Positions 44,794-55,300 of a stretch of DNA of 64,000 nt are shown one piece after another. The notes beneath the pieces were generated by a model, which saw only the letters and a list, made by a program, of their open reading frames with translations, made no database searches and was not told the DNA's origin. Each line of letters begins with the position of its first letter. Within the stretch, counting starts at the first letter, position 1. Source of the DNA: Solitalea agri (GTDB lineage Bacteria; Bacteroidota; Bacteroidia; Sphingobacteriales; Sphingobacteriaceae); contig NZ_JAMWYS010000052.1 in NCBI RefSeq assembly GCF_023914155.1, positions 24,895-88,894 on the forward strand, read 5' to 3'. Made by a program: the position numbers and the translations under genes.

Positions 44794-44824
44794 AGCGAAA
44801 TTTCGCTGAAATATTTTTTTCGCT
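44794..44824. promoter_or_regulatory. Putative operator in the aceB/regulator intergenic region
   Basis: AGCGAAATTTCGCT (44794-44807) is a perfect 14-base palindrome. A further half-site, TTTCGCT, lies at 44818-44824, 17 bases after the equivalent half of the palindrome. The 113-base region is shared by aceB and the divergent HTH regulator, so a binding site for that regulator is the simplest reading. Confidence 0.5.
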
Positions 44825-44854
44825 TTTTGTGCAGTTTCTCGTTTTTGCGTATTA

Positions 44855-46351
44855 TTGATAACAGAAACAGCAAAATCAATCAATTTGATACTCAACGAAG
44901 AAACAATCCGACTCATTTTAGGGCTTAAAATTCGTAGCTCAAGAGCCGATAAAGGCATTTCGCTTACCGAATTGGCACAACAAACCGGGGTTTCGGTTTC
45001 GTATCTCAACGAAATTGAAAAGGGAAAGAAACACCCAAAACCCAGTAAGATCGCTTTGATTGCTGATGCGCTGGATGTTCCTTATGATCAGTTGGTATCA
45101 TTAGAGATCGATAAAAAGCTGTTGGCGGTTGCCCGTTTGCTTAGTTCTGACTTAATGAAAGAACTTCCCTTGGAGCATTTCGGGATTGATATTTCTACTT
45201 TGGTAGATGTGTTTGCTACTGCGCCGGCAAAATTTGGGGCTTTCGTAAATACCTTAATTGAAATTGCCCGCAACCGCGATATTAGTGTGGAACAGTTTTA
45301 TTTTGATGCCTTGCGCTCGTACCAGGAAATGCGTGAGAACTACTTTGGCGACTTGGAGCAGCTGGCATCAACCTTTATCGAAGAGAAAAATATTGAAGGG
45401 AACGGAACCTCGTTGATAGCTCAGCTCGAACAGGTGCTTTTAACCGACTATTCAATAAAAGTTAAATATTCACTTCAGAAAAATGAGCAGTTAAAAGAGC
45501 TACGTTCCTTATTCGACTCGAATAATAAAGAACTGCTGATAAATGATAAACTGAGTGTTGAACAAAAGGCTTTTATTTTAGCAAAGGAGATCGGTTTTCA
45601 GCTGTTGAATATCGAAAATCGTTCATATACCTCGGTGTGGGTTAAGGTGGAGTCATTTGATGTAGTGCTAAACAACTTTAGGACTTCCTATTTTGCCGGA
45701 GCAGTGCTGGTTTCCTGCGATCAGCTCATTGAAGACATGGAGGGATTCTTTGCTCATAAGAAATGGTCGGCTGAAAGTCTGGATGAGATCATGCAGAAAT
45801 ATACGGCCACTCCTGAAGTGTTCATGTATCGCTTAACCAGTATTCTTCCAAAATTCTTCGGACTTAACCAGCTTTTCTTTCTTAAATTTGACCGTAATAA
45901 ATCGGATAAGGAAGTTCATCTATCCAAAGAACTCCATCTTTCAGGTTTGCATAATCCGCATGCCAGCTTTAGGCACGAGCATTATTGCAATCGCTGGATC
46001 TCGATATGGCTGTTAAATGATTTGGAAAAAGCACCTAAAGAGCAATGGATCTCCGGAATTCAACGTTCTTCTTATGTCGATTCAACGAATGAGTACCTGT
46101 TGTTTAGTGTTGCACGACGTACGCCGACTCAAAACAGCACCGTAAGTATTGGTTTGCTGATCAATCAGCAACTTACACAAAAGGTGAGGTTTGTAAATGA
46201 TGAGAATATTCCACGACGCTTGGTTAACATTACCTGTGAACGTTGCCGGTTAACTGATTGTGAAGAGCGAAGTGCTGAAGCAAGGATTTACCTGAAACAA
46301 CAACAGCAGGAACAATTAATTAATGCTATTCAAGAATTTTTAAACAGATAA
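44855..46351 (+). CDS. XRE-family HTH regulator with short-chain acyl-responsive (DUF2083-like) C-terminus
   Basis: A regulator of up to 498 residues, like RamB/ScfR-type proteins (COG3800). The N-terminal HTH is clear ([20 protein letters not shown], then [11 protein letters not shown]). The middle contains an IrrE-like section ([20 protein letters not shown]), and the C-terminal domain ends with a cysteine cluster, [14 protein letters not shown], typical of this family and perhaps redox- or metal-sensing. RamB-type proteins regulate acetate and glyoxylate-shunt genes, which fits its place divergent from aceB-aceA. There is no ATG before the HTH; TTG at 44855 and TTG at 44885 are both possible starts. 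pdxJ follows two bases after the stop codon. Confidence 0.88.
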   Translation: MITETAKSINLILNEETIRLILGLKIRSSRADKGISLTELAQQTGVSVSYLNEIEKGKKHPKPSKIALIADALDVPYDQLVSLEIDKKLLAVARLLSSDLMKELPLEHFGIDISTLVDVFATAPAKFGAFVNTLIEIARNRDISVEQFYFDALRSYQEMRENYFGDLEQLASTFIEEKNIEGNGTSLIAQLEQVLLTDYSIKVKYSLQKNEQLKELRSLFDSNNKELLINDKLSVEQKAFILAKEIGFQLLNIENRSYTSVWVKVESFDVVLNNFRTSYFAGAVLVSCDQLIEDMEGFFAHKKWSAESLDEIMQKYTATPEVFMYRLTSILPKFFGLNQLFFLKFDRNKSDKEVHLSKELHLSGLHNPHASFRHEHYCNRWISIWLLNDLEKAPKEQWISGIQRSSYVDSTNEYLLFSVARRTPTQNSTVSIGLLINQQLTQKVRFVNDENIPRRLVNITCERCRLTDCEERSAEARIYLKQQQQEQLINAIQEFLNR

Positions 46352-46353
46352 CA

Positions 46354-47067
46354 ATGACAAAGCTAAGTGTCAATATTAATAAAGTAGCTACCATCAGAAA
46401 TGCCAGAGGTGGTAATAACCCTGATATAATAAAAGTTGCATTAGATTGTGAACGTTTTGGTGCTGAGGGTATCACCGTTCATCCTCGTCCCGATGAACGC
46501 CATATTCGTTACCAGGATTGCATCGATCTAAAACCTTTATTAACTACCGAATTTAATATTGAAGGCCGACCAGATGAACGATTTATGGACTTGGTGCTAA
46601 AAGTAAAACCCGCCCAGGTTACCTTGGTCCCAGATGCTCCGGATGCGATCACTTCTAATGCTGGCTGGGATACCATTCGTCATCGTGCTTATTTAAAGGA
46701 TATTATTGCCGAGTTTAAGTCGAACGGAATTCGTACTTCTATTTTTGTTGATCCGGTGATTGATATGGTGGATGGCGCTGCCGAAACCGGAACCGATCGC
46801 ATCGAACTCTATACCGAATCGTATGCTACGGGTTATCATCAAAATAAAGAGCAAGCGATACAGCCTTATCTTGAAGCGGCTAAGTTAGCGGCAGAATTGG
46901 GTTTAGGAGTAAATGCCGGACATGATCTTGATCTGCACAATCTTAAATACCTGAAAGATAATATGCCCGAACTGATGGAAGTTTCCATCGGCCATGCATT
47001 GATCTGCGATGCACTGTACCTCGGCCTCGAAAATACTGTTCAACAATATTTGCGTCAGCTTAGATAA
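46354..47067 (+). CDS. pdxJ: Pyridoxine 5'-phosphate synthase
   Basis: A 237-residue PdxJ, a TIM-barrel enzyme that makes pyridoxine 5'-phosphate from 1-deoxyxylulose 5-phosphate and 3-amino-2-oxopropyl phosphate in vitamin B6 synthesis. Recognised by [51 protein letters not shown] and the C-terminal [15 protein letters not shown]. Length is normal. It sits two bases after the HTH regulator gene, so it is probably co-transcribed with it, an unusual pairing of cofactor synthesis with glyoxylate-shunt control. No downstream terminator hairpin was seen; a short degenerate repeat follows. Confidence 0.95.
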   Translation: MTKLSVNINKVATIRNARGGNNPDIIKVALDCERFGAEGITVHPRPDERHIRYQDCIDLKPLLTTEFNIEGRPDERFMDLVLKVKPAQVTLVPDAPDAITSNAGWDTIRHRAYLKDIIAEFKSNGIRTSIFVDPVIDMVDGAAETGTDRIELYTESYATGYHQNKEQAIQPYLEAAKLAAELGLGVNAGHDLDLHNLKYLKDNMPELMEVSIGHALICDALYLGLENTVQQYLRQLR

Positions 47068-47102
47068 TTTAGAGTTACGGTTTTCGAATAGGCAGGACTT
47101 TG

Positions 47103-47167
47103 TTAAGCAACTCGTAACCCGAAACAAGTAACTCGAAATCCGTAACACGTAACCCGTAACCCATAAC
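47103..47167. repeat. Degenerate short tandem repeat (GTAACCCG-like)
   Basis: About seven imperfect units resembling CGTAACCC occur in a row (for example CGTAACACGTAACCCGTAAC). It lies between pdxJ and the toxin-antitoxin pair and has no apparent coding role. Confidence 0.7.
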
Positions 47168-47257
47168 CCGAGATTTATAGAATAACATAAAGTTGTAAAT
47201 GATTGAAGATGTGGCTTAAGGAATGGAATAGGGCTAAAGAATATTTATATTTGAGAT

Positions 47258-47470
47258 ATGGATACAATTAAAGTAGAAATATTAAACCCGAAAGCAGTTA
47301 AACTTTTACAAGATTTGGCTGATTTAAAGCTTATTGCTATTCAGGAGAATAAAGAGCCATCTTTTATCAGCTATATTCAAAAAATCAGAAAAAAAGCGAT
47401 TAATGCACCATCATTAGATGAGATTACTAAAGAGGTGGAGTATGTAAGAGCAAAGCGTTATGCTAAATAA
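47258..47470 (+). CDS. Antitoxin-like small protein of a PIN-type pair
   Basis: A 70-residue protein with the look of a type II antitoxin: an N-terminal beta-strand stretch (VEILNPKAVKLLQDLADLKL), followed by a charged helical end (SLDEITKEVEYVRAKRYAK). It is comparable to antitoxins found before PIN-domain toxins in Bacteroidota, and its stop codon overlaps the start of the PIN gene by 11 bases. TATATTTG, a match to the Bacteroidota -7 element, lies at 47246-47253, only four bases before the ATG, so the message might be nearly leaderless. The antitoxin role is inferred from size, position and partner. Confidence 0.7.
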   Translation: MDTIKVEILNPKAVKLLQDLADLKLIAIQENKEPSFISYIQKIRKKAINAPSLDEITKEVEYVRAKRYAK

Positions 47471-47879
47471 ACCCGATAGGATTATTTTAGATACCAATTT
47501 GTGGATTAGCTTTTTAATTTCTAATGAATTCTCAAAATTAGATTCGATTCTTTCCGACAAAGATTCAATTTTATTGTTCAGTGATGAATTATTAGAAGAG
47601 TTCCTGTCGGTTATAGAACGACCTAAATTAAAAAAGTAAATTTCAAGGATTGAATTAAAAAAGCTCTTGCGATTGATTGATGAGGTAGCTGAGTTTATAG
47701 AAGTAAAGTCTCACCTGACTCATTGTAGAGATCCTAAAGATGACTTTTTATTAGCTCTTGCGAAAGATGGTAATGCTTCACATTTAATAACAGGAGATAA
47801 TGATTTGTTAGCTTTATCAGTTTTTGATAAAACTCAAATCATAACTATAACAGATTATCTACAACAAAAAAATGTTTAA
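47460..47879 (+). pseudogene. PIN-domain toxin interrupted by an in-frame stop
   Basis: One frame of 140 codons encodes a complete PIN-domain ribonuclease-type toxin except for a TAA at 47637-47639. The first part is MLNKPDRIILDTNLWISFLI, with the first catalytic Asp, and ends RPKLKK; the second part continues directly with ISRIELKKLLRLIDEV, HCRDPKDDFLLALAKDG and LITGDNDLL, supplying the other acidic residues. Relatives have an aromatic residue after KLKK, so TAT or TAC to TAA is the likely change. There is no frameshift. The toxin is probably inactive, unless the stop is read through or the two halves assemble. The 3' end overlaps the next gene by eight bases. Confidence 0.8.
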
Positions 47880-48516
47880 AAGGATTTTTATAATTACCCT
47901 GTTAATACAAATTATACTGATTAGACCTATTGTTTCAGCACAAAAACTAAGCAAAGAACTTAAGCAGTTACGCGAAAACTTAAGCGGGCGGTTTTCGAAC
48001 GAAGATCAGGCACGGTTTAGTATAGATACAAAACCTGAGACGTTTGTTATGAAACAGATTTGGGCCGAAAAGGAAAATGATGAATTGTGGTTTTATGCCG
48101 AGCGGTTTAGAGCTGATTCGACAAATCTGCCCCATCAACAGTTTGTTTGGCATGTGAAGCAAACCGATCAGAATCGTTATTTCATTGAGATTTTCACGCC
48201 TAAAACATCCCTTCCATTGATTACCGACTGGAAATCAAAAACACCGTTATTTGCTGGCTTAACAGATACTATGTTGGTAAAGTTAAGTTGCCCACTGTAC
48301 ATAGTTCGTAAAACTATGATTGAATTTACAGGAGGGACAAAGGCCAATACCTGCGTAGCCGGATTGCCTGCCAATGCGGTTTACAAGACCATCGAGCTTT
48401 ATTGTAGTGAAAGCACGCTGATGCTTTGGGAGCGGGGGTACAATGCTACCGGTAAGCTGGTATATGGTTCAGACAAAGGCGGTACGGTTTTTAGAAAGCT
48501 GGAGCAGTTTAAATAA
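47872..48516 (+). CDS. CpcT/CpeT (DUF1001)-like protein
   Basis: A 214-residue exported protein (signal peptide ILIRPIVSAQ) resembling the CpcT/CpeT chromophore-lyase family of cyanobacteria. Family-like features are LRENLSGRFSNEDQA near the start, DELWFYAERF, RYFIEIFT and EFTGGTKANTC followed by AGLPANAVYKTIELY. In cyanobacteria the family attaches bilins to phycobiliproteins; this organism shows no sign of such proteins, so another ligand-binding role is likely. The ATG overlaps the end of the PIN gene. It converges with mgsA, with about 200 bases between. Confidence 0.75.
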   Translation: MFKRIFIITLLIQIILIRPIVSAQKLSKELKQLRENLSGRFSNEDQARFSIDTKPETFVMKQIWAEKENDELWFYAERFRADSTNLPHQQFVWHVKQTDQNRYFIEIFTPKTSLPLITDWKSKTPLFAGLTDTMLVKLSCPLYIVRKTMIEFTGGTKANTCVAGLPANAVYKTIELYCSESTLMLWERGYNATGKLVYGSDKGGTVFRKLEQFK

Positions 48517-48599
48517 GGAGTTCTGAACGTTGTGTCACTCTGAGTGTTGCTAATTGCAAAAGCAATAATTTTTGAATGTAATGACAAGAAAGTAACTCC

Positions 48600-48680
48600 C
48601 GCTGATAACGCAAATAAACGCAGATTTCTCTTTAATCAGAATTTGTGTTTTTTCTGCGAGAATCAGTGTCATCTGCGGGC
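48600..48680. repeat. Dispersed intergenic repeat of CGCTGAT/CGCAGAT type
   Basis: The stretch has words such as CGCTGATAACGC, ACGCAGATTTCT, TTTCTGCGAGAATC and ATCTGCGGGC, with loose inverted symmetry between its two halves. From memory, similar sequence recurs between genes in many Bacteroidota genomes. Only one copy is present in this window. Confidence 0.4.
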
Positions 48681-48718
48681 TATGTTGTCATTGGTAGAGG
48701 AGTCGAAGGATACGTTTT

Positions 48719-49087
48719 TTAATGCTTAAGTCCCATTATTAACAGTTCGGCCGTTGCCGGATTGCTTGCCAAAGGCACATTATGCACATCGCACTGACGC
48801 ATAAGCATCATGATATCCGGTTCATGCGGATGGGCATTTAAAGGATCCCTGAAAAATAAAACCATTTTGGTAATACCTTCTGCTACACGTGCGGCAATTT
48901 GAGCATCACCACCTAGCGGTCCTGAAAGAAACCTATGTACATTTAATCCTAAGTTTTCTGCTATTTTGCCGGTGGTTCCAGTGGCTATCAATCGGATGTG
49001 ATCTTGTTTAAAGACTTCCAGATTTTTGGTCAGAAAAAAATTCATCTCATCTTTTTTTCCATCATGAGCCACAATTGCTATTTCCAT
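48719..49087 (-). CDS. mgsA: Methylglyoxal synthase
   Basis: A 122-residue methylglyoxal synthase, which converts dihydroxyacetone phosphate to methylglyoxal and phosphate as a bypass of lower glycolysis. Family features are IAIVAHDGKKDEM with the substrate-binding His, LIATGTTGKIAENLGL, SGPLGGDAQIAARVAEG with the catalytic Asp, and FFRDPLNAHPHEPDIMML with the second His. The C-terminal VPLASNPATAELLI matches too. The protein is slightly shorter than the 150-residue enzyme of enteric bacteria, as usual for the compact form. It is a monocistronic minus-strand gene between the convergent CpcT-like gene and the divergent giant gene. Confidence 0.95.
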   Translation of the reverse strand: MEIAIVAHDGKKDEMNFFLTKNLEVFKQDHIRLIATGTTGKIAENLGLNVHRFLSGPLGGDAQIAARVAEGITKMVLFFRDPLNAHPHEPDIMMLMRQCDVHNVPLASNPATAELLIMGLKH

Positions 49088-49364
49088 ATAGTATAGTTTT
49101 TTGAAAAAATAACCGAAAATTATTCTGAATCGTTAGTTCAATAGGTTCGAAAGTGGTTGAAAATTAAGCACTAACAAACCACAGATTCATAGCCTCCCCT
49201 GTTTTTCTTTTGCGCTTAATTTATTAAATTTAATAGATAGGATAGTATACAATATTGATATGATGATACTTTTTTACGCACTTTAAGCGCTTTCCAATCT
49301 CGGTATCAGCCTTCTCTCAGCCACAGCGGTGCGTTCAATACATTAATAACCCCTTATTTTTTGT

Positions 49365-52300
49365 ATGCACCATACTGTACATAGAGCCCGATTTATATTT
49401 CTTCTAATAATTCTCTTTTTTACCTCGACAGTAAAGGGTCAGTTTACTATAAATGAGCCATTAACTGGAAGTTCCATTACCGGTATTACACTGGGAGGGA
49501 AGGCTCGTTTAACCGGTACCGGTCAATCGGGAGCTGATCCTATAGGACAGGGCTACCTGAGGTTAACTGAAGATGCCAATAATCAGGTTGGATGGGCTTA
49601 CATTAACCAGTCGTTTACGCCCGATATGGGTGCCATTATTGATTTTGAATTCCTGTCGTGGGGAAATAGTAGCAGCAAAGCTGATGGCTTTTCAGTTTTT
49701 TTGTTTGATGCCAGTTATGATATTAATAACAGCGGCCCCAAAAAATTTGCCATTGGAGCCGATGGAGGATCCTTGGGATATGCCCAAAAAACAGGTGTAG
49801 CAGGACTTACCGGGGGCTATGTAGGAATAGGAATCGATGAGTTTGGCAATTTCATTATTAGTTCTGAAGGTAAAAATGGGGGTATAGGCGGGTCAAACTT
49901 ACTACCCGACGCAATTGCTATTCGAGGACCTTCGAGTAATTATGCTTACATCGGAGGTACCCATTCGGGTGTTACGGGTAGTCCAATGAAAGGTGTAAGT
50001 GTGGATTATAATACGACTACCTCAATACGTCCAACTTCTGCCCAATTCTACCGCAGGGTGCAAATTTTATTAGAACCAGTTAGTGGTGCGGGATTTAAAA
50101 TATCTATAAAACTTAAAACAAGTCCAACCGGAGATTTTGTTACCATTATACCTTCAATAAATTCTTCTCTGTTAGCTAATCCGCCAGCCAGGCTACGTGT
50201 CGGCTTTGCCGGCTCAACTGGTGGGTCGAAAAATGTTCATGAATTACGCAACTTATTTGCCACCACCAGCAATAACCTTTCTGTTACTAAACTAGGCCCT
50301 TCAGGAGTTGATAACCAAACGACATTTTCTTACACCATTGATGTTCAAAACGGCTCGGGTACCGATGCCAATAATACAATCGTGAGAGATACTTTGCCAC
50401 CCTCTTTTTCATTGGTAAATAGCTCATTCTCTTCATCTAATGCTCAAAATGCAGGTGTTGTAACGGCTAATGGCAATATTTTAGAATTGCGTGCTACTAC
50501 CTTAAAAGCAAATAGTTCCGGCACTTTTACGCTTACTGGTAAACTCAATGAAACAAGTGGAACATTGAGTCAAATAACCAATCTTGCCAGGGTTTATTCT
50601 CCTACGGGGTTTATTGATTTGGATCCGACTAATGATGTTTCAAAAATAACTACAATAATCCGACGGCCTGATTTAAGTATTGCTAAGACTCATAGCGGTA
50701 GTTTTGTCAGAGGAGGGAGTTACAATTTTACGATAAAGGTTAACAATAATTCATCAGCCAATGGCAGTACAGCCAATCAGGTTCAGGTTACTGATGTTCT
50801 TCCTGCAGGGTTAACTCCACAAGGTTCAACATATGCTTCAAATGGATGGGCAGTTACTGTAAACGACCAAACAGTAACCGCTGTAAGGTCTGATGCGCTC
50901 ACTCCGGGAAGTACCTATCCTGATCTGGTCATTCCAATTAAAGTCGACCAAACGGCCGCATCTTCTTTATCCAATACGGCATCAGTGAGTGTAGCCGGAG
51001 AAACTACCACATCAAATAACTCATCAACTGATGTGGTACAGGTTATTTCACAGACTGATATTTCGGTTGAAATATCAGATAACTCAACATCTTATACTCC
51101 AGGGGGTACAGGTTCTTATGTCATTACCGTTCGTAATGTCGGTCTGACCAATGCAGGCAATATATCTCTTTCAAATACCCTGCCTCTCGGAGTGACTATA
51201 AACGGTGCAGTTACTGGGAGTGCTACTGGCGGCTCAATAGGAACAATTTCGGGGCCTATTGGAGGCAATAAAATAGCTATAACCGGAGCAAGCTTACAGG
51301 TTGGAACTGGAAATACATTGGTTTTTACAGTACCAGTTAGTTATGCAGTTAGCCTTACTACAGATCCTTTAGTAAATACAGTTACGGTGGCGGAGGCAAG
51401 TGAACCTGCTAATGCGGTTGGAAATAATACAGCAAATGATTCAGATACCCGAAATGGGCAGTCGGATCTTAATCTGGAGCAGATCACACCAAATGTAAGC
51501 TCAATGAAACGATGTGACAATGCGGAGCTCACTTTTCAAATCCGAAATAATGGTCCGGTGAATGCTATCTCAGGCCTGAATGTGCAGTTCCCACTTCCGG
51601 ATGGGTTAACTTTTGATAGCGCTACCCAAGGAGGCTCTTATAATTCTTCAACAGGAATTGTAACCATTAATTCAACGGCTAACTTGCCTGTAGGCTCAAT
51701 TGTTTCATTGGTATTAAAGGCTATAGTAAAACCAGATGCACCTGTTTCTATTCCTTCGGTGGAGGCTACGGTCGCACCAAATTCTCCAAATGTCGACGCA
51801 ATTCCTGCCAATAATAAAAGAAACACTCCGTCAATTTCAATTGGCTCATCACCTTCAGGAATACTGTCAGGAACTCAAACTGTATGCTCGGGAACAACAG
51901 CTTTGCTTACGCTTAACTTAACTGGAAACCCGCCTTGGAACATTGTTTATTCTGATGGAACAACCGATTTTTCAATCAATAATATCAACAACGCTTCCTA
52001 TTCATTTTCGGTAAGCCCAACAGCAACTACCACATACACCCTTAAAAGTGTTGATGATGGAACAACAGACTGTGGGTATAATGTTACAGGGAATGCAGTA
52101 GTAACGATTACACCGGCAATTGGCAATAATACAATAACCGCAACCTCCTCATTAAATATTTGTTATGGAAGCAATCCATCATTAATAAACGGATCCATTC
52201 CAACAGGGGGAAGTGGAGGGTATTCTTACCAGTGGCAATCTAGTTTAGATGGCACAAATTGGTCGAATATAACCACGGCAGGTCAGAATGCTAACTATGA

Positions 52301-55300
52301 TCCGCCTGTATTGCCTCAGTCAGCTTATTATCGAAGAACTATCACCTCTGGAGCGTGTATTAACCCATTAGCAAGTAATGCTATTCGTTTTGCTGTTTCT
52401 CCTATACCTCTGTTAACAATTGTCAGTGTTCCTTCAATTCTTGAAGGTAACTCCGGTACTACTGTCGCTAATTTTCAGATTGAACTTAGTCAGTCCGTTA
52501 GCTGCGATGTGAGTGTTAATTATGCAACTTCTAATGTGACAGCTTTGGTGGGAGAAGATTACGTTGGCACCTCTGGAGTATTAACTATTCCTGCAGGAAG
52601 TACTTCTGCTACTATTCCAGTTACTGTAAACGGTGATATAAAATTTGAGCCCGACGAAACCTTCACGCTAACCTTGAGCAATCCGGTAAACACTACGATT
52701 AATACAACGACCGCCACCGGCACGATCCGTAACGACGATGCGATTCCGACGGTATCAATCAATCCGGCCAGCCAGTCGCTGAGCGAAGGTACGGGAGCGG
52801 GCAGTACTACGGCCGCTTTAACAGTAACGCTAAGCAACCCGAGCGCCCAGACGATCACGGTAGACTACAGTACTTCGGCCAGTACGGCCACTTCCGGGGT
52901 GGATTATACTTCTGTCTCCAACATCACCCTAACGTTTGCCCCCGGCGAGACAAGCAAGAACATCAGCATTGCCATTACCCGGGATAATATCAAAGAGAGT
53001 GATGAGCAGTTTTCGGTAGTGCTGAGCAATATCAATAACGCCACGGCCGGCAGCCTTACCGGGCAGGTAACGATCACCGACGATGATGCTGTGCCAACGA
53101 TCAGTATCTCTGCAGCCTCGGTGAGTGAAGGCAATACGGGAACCACGGCTTTAACGTTTACGGCCACGCTCGGCAACCCTTCGGCTAGTGCGGTGAGCTT
53201 TAATTATGCTACGGCCAATGGCACGGCCAGTACAGCCGACAACGATTATGTGGCCATCGCGAGCGGCACGCTGAGCTTCGCCGCAGGAGAGCTCAGTAAA
53301 ACGATCACGGTGTTTGTCAACGGGGATGTGAAGTTCGAGGCCAATGAAACCTTTAGCTTGCAGCTGAGTAATGCAGTCAATGCTACCCTGGGGCAAACAA
53401 GTGTAACGGGCACGATCACCAACGATGACCAGGTGCCTCATCTCACTGCCAGCGCCTTTTCGGTGAAAGAGGGCAATAGCGGAATCACTTCGCTGACGAT
53501 CAAGGCCCGGCTAACCAACCCGAGTTCTCAGACCATCAGCTGGAACGGCAGCTCGAAAGACGGTACAGCTACAGCTGCCGATAACGATTACCATGTGTTT
53601 GTAAATATTCCCTTTACGCTGCCTCCGGGTGTGACGGCTAAAGACACCACCTTGTTTGTCATAGGTGATACGAAGTTTGAAGAGGATGAAACGTGGTTCG
53701 TAACACTGAGTGATGCTCAGAATGTGGTACTCGATATTGTGGATGTCCCACTGACGATCGTTAACGACGATGCCCAGCCGGTGGTGAATGTAGCCTCCCT
53801 GTCGCAGAATGAGGGTAACAGCGGAGCGACCAACTACGACTTTCATGTGGTGCTGGACCATGCCAGCTACCAGCAGGTAGAGGTGGATGTGGCCACAGCC
53901 AACGGTACGGCCACCACAGCCGATAATGACTACCAGGCCAGCAGCTCCCATGTGGTGTTTGCACCGGGCGAAACCGATAAGGTGTTCACGGTGGTGGTGA
54001 ATGGCGACACCAAGCGAGAGGCGGACGAAACCTTCACGCTAACCTTAAGCAATCCTGTTAACACTACGATTAATACAACCACGGCCACGGGCACGATCCG
54101 CAACGACGACGCCCTCCCGACGGTATCGATCAATCCTGCCAGCCAGTCGGTGAGCGAAGGTACGGGAGCAGGCACTACCACAGTTAATCTTACAGTAACG
54201 CTAAGCAACCCGAGCGCCCAGACGATCACGGTAGATTACAGCACGGCAGCAGGTACAGCTACCTCCGGGGCGGATTATACTTCTGTCTTCAACCTCACCT
54301 TAACGTTTGCGCCTGGCGAGACAAGCAAGAACATCAGCATCGCCATTACCCGGGACAATATCAAAGAGAGTGATGAGCAGTTTTCGGTAGTGCTGAGCAA
54401 TATCAATAACGCCACGGCCGGCAGCCTTACCGGCCAGGTAACGATCACCGACGATGATGCTGTGCCAACGATCAGTATCTCTGCAGCCTCGGTGAGCGAA
54501 GGCAATACGGGAACCACGGTTTTAACGTTTACGGCCACGCTCGGCAACCCTTCGGCCAGTGCAGTGAGCTTTAATTATGCTACGGCCAATGGGACGGCCA
54601 GTACAGCTGACAACGATTATGTGGCCATCACGAGCGGCACGTTGAGCTTCGCCGCAGGAGAGCTCAGTAAAACGATCACGGTATTTGTCAACGGTGATGT
54701 GAAGTATGAGGCTAATGAAATCTTTAGCTTGCAGCTGAGTAATGCAGCCAATGCTACCCTGGGCCAAACAAGCGTAACAGGCACGATCACCAACGACGAC
54801 CAGGTGCCTCATTTAACTGCCAGCGCCTTTTCGGTGAAAGAGGGCAACAGCGGACTCACTTCGCTGACGATCAAGGCGCGGTTGTCGAACCCAAGTGATC
54901 AGACCATTAGCTGGAACGGCAGTTCGAAAGACGGTACGGCCACGGCAGCCGATAACGATTACGGGGTGTTTGTAAATATTCCCTTTACGCTGCCTCCGGG
55001 TGTTACGGCCAAAGACACCACCTTGTTTGTCATAGGTGATACGAAGTTTGAAGCGGATGAAACCTGGTTCGTAACACTGAGTGATGCTCAGAATGTGGTG
55101 CTGGACATCGTGGATGTACCGCTGACGATCGTTAATGACGATGCTCAGCCGGTGGTGAGCCTCGCCTCCCTGTCGCAGAATGAAGGCAACAGCGGAGCGA
55201 CCAACTATGACTTTCACGTGGTGCTGGACCATGCCAGTTACCAGCAGGTAGAGGTGGATGTGGCCACGGCTAACGGTACGGCCACCACAGCCGATAATGA

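Noticed and set aside
44742..44879. N-terminal extension of malate synthase
   Set aside because: It crosses the shared promoter region with the palindrome and encodes a basic, non-homologous stretch before the usual MDQLTTGY start.
47103..47167. CRISPR array
   Set aside because: Units are about eight bases with no spacers; no cas genes are nearby.
47667..47879. Separate 70-residue gene
   Set aside because: It is the second half of the PIN toxin in the same frame as 47460-47636, with no start codon of its own that is more convincing than the internal TTG.
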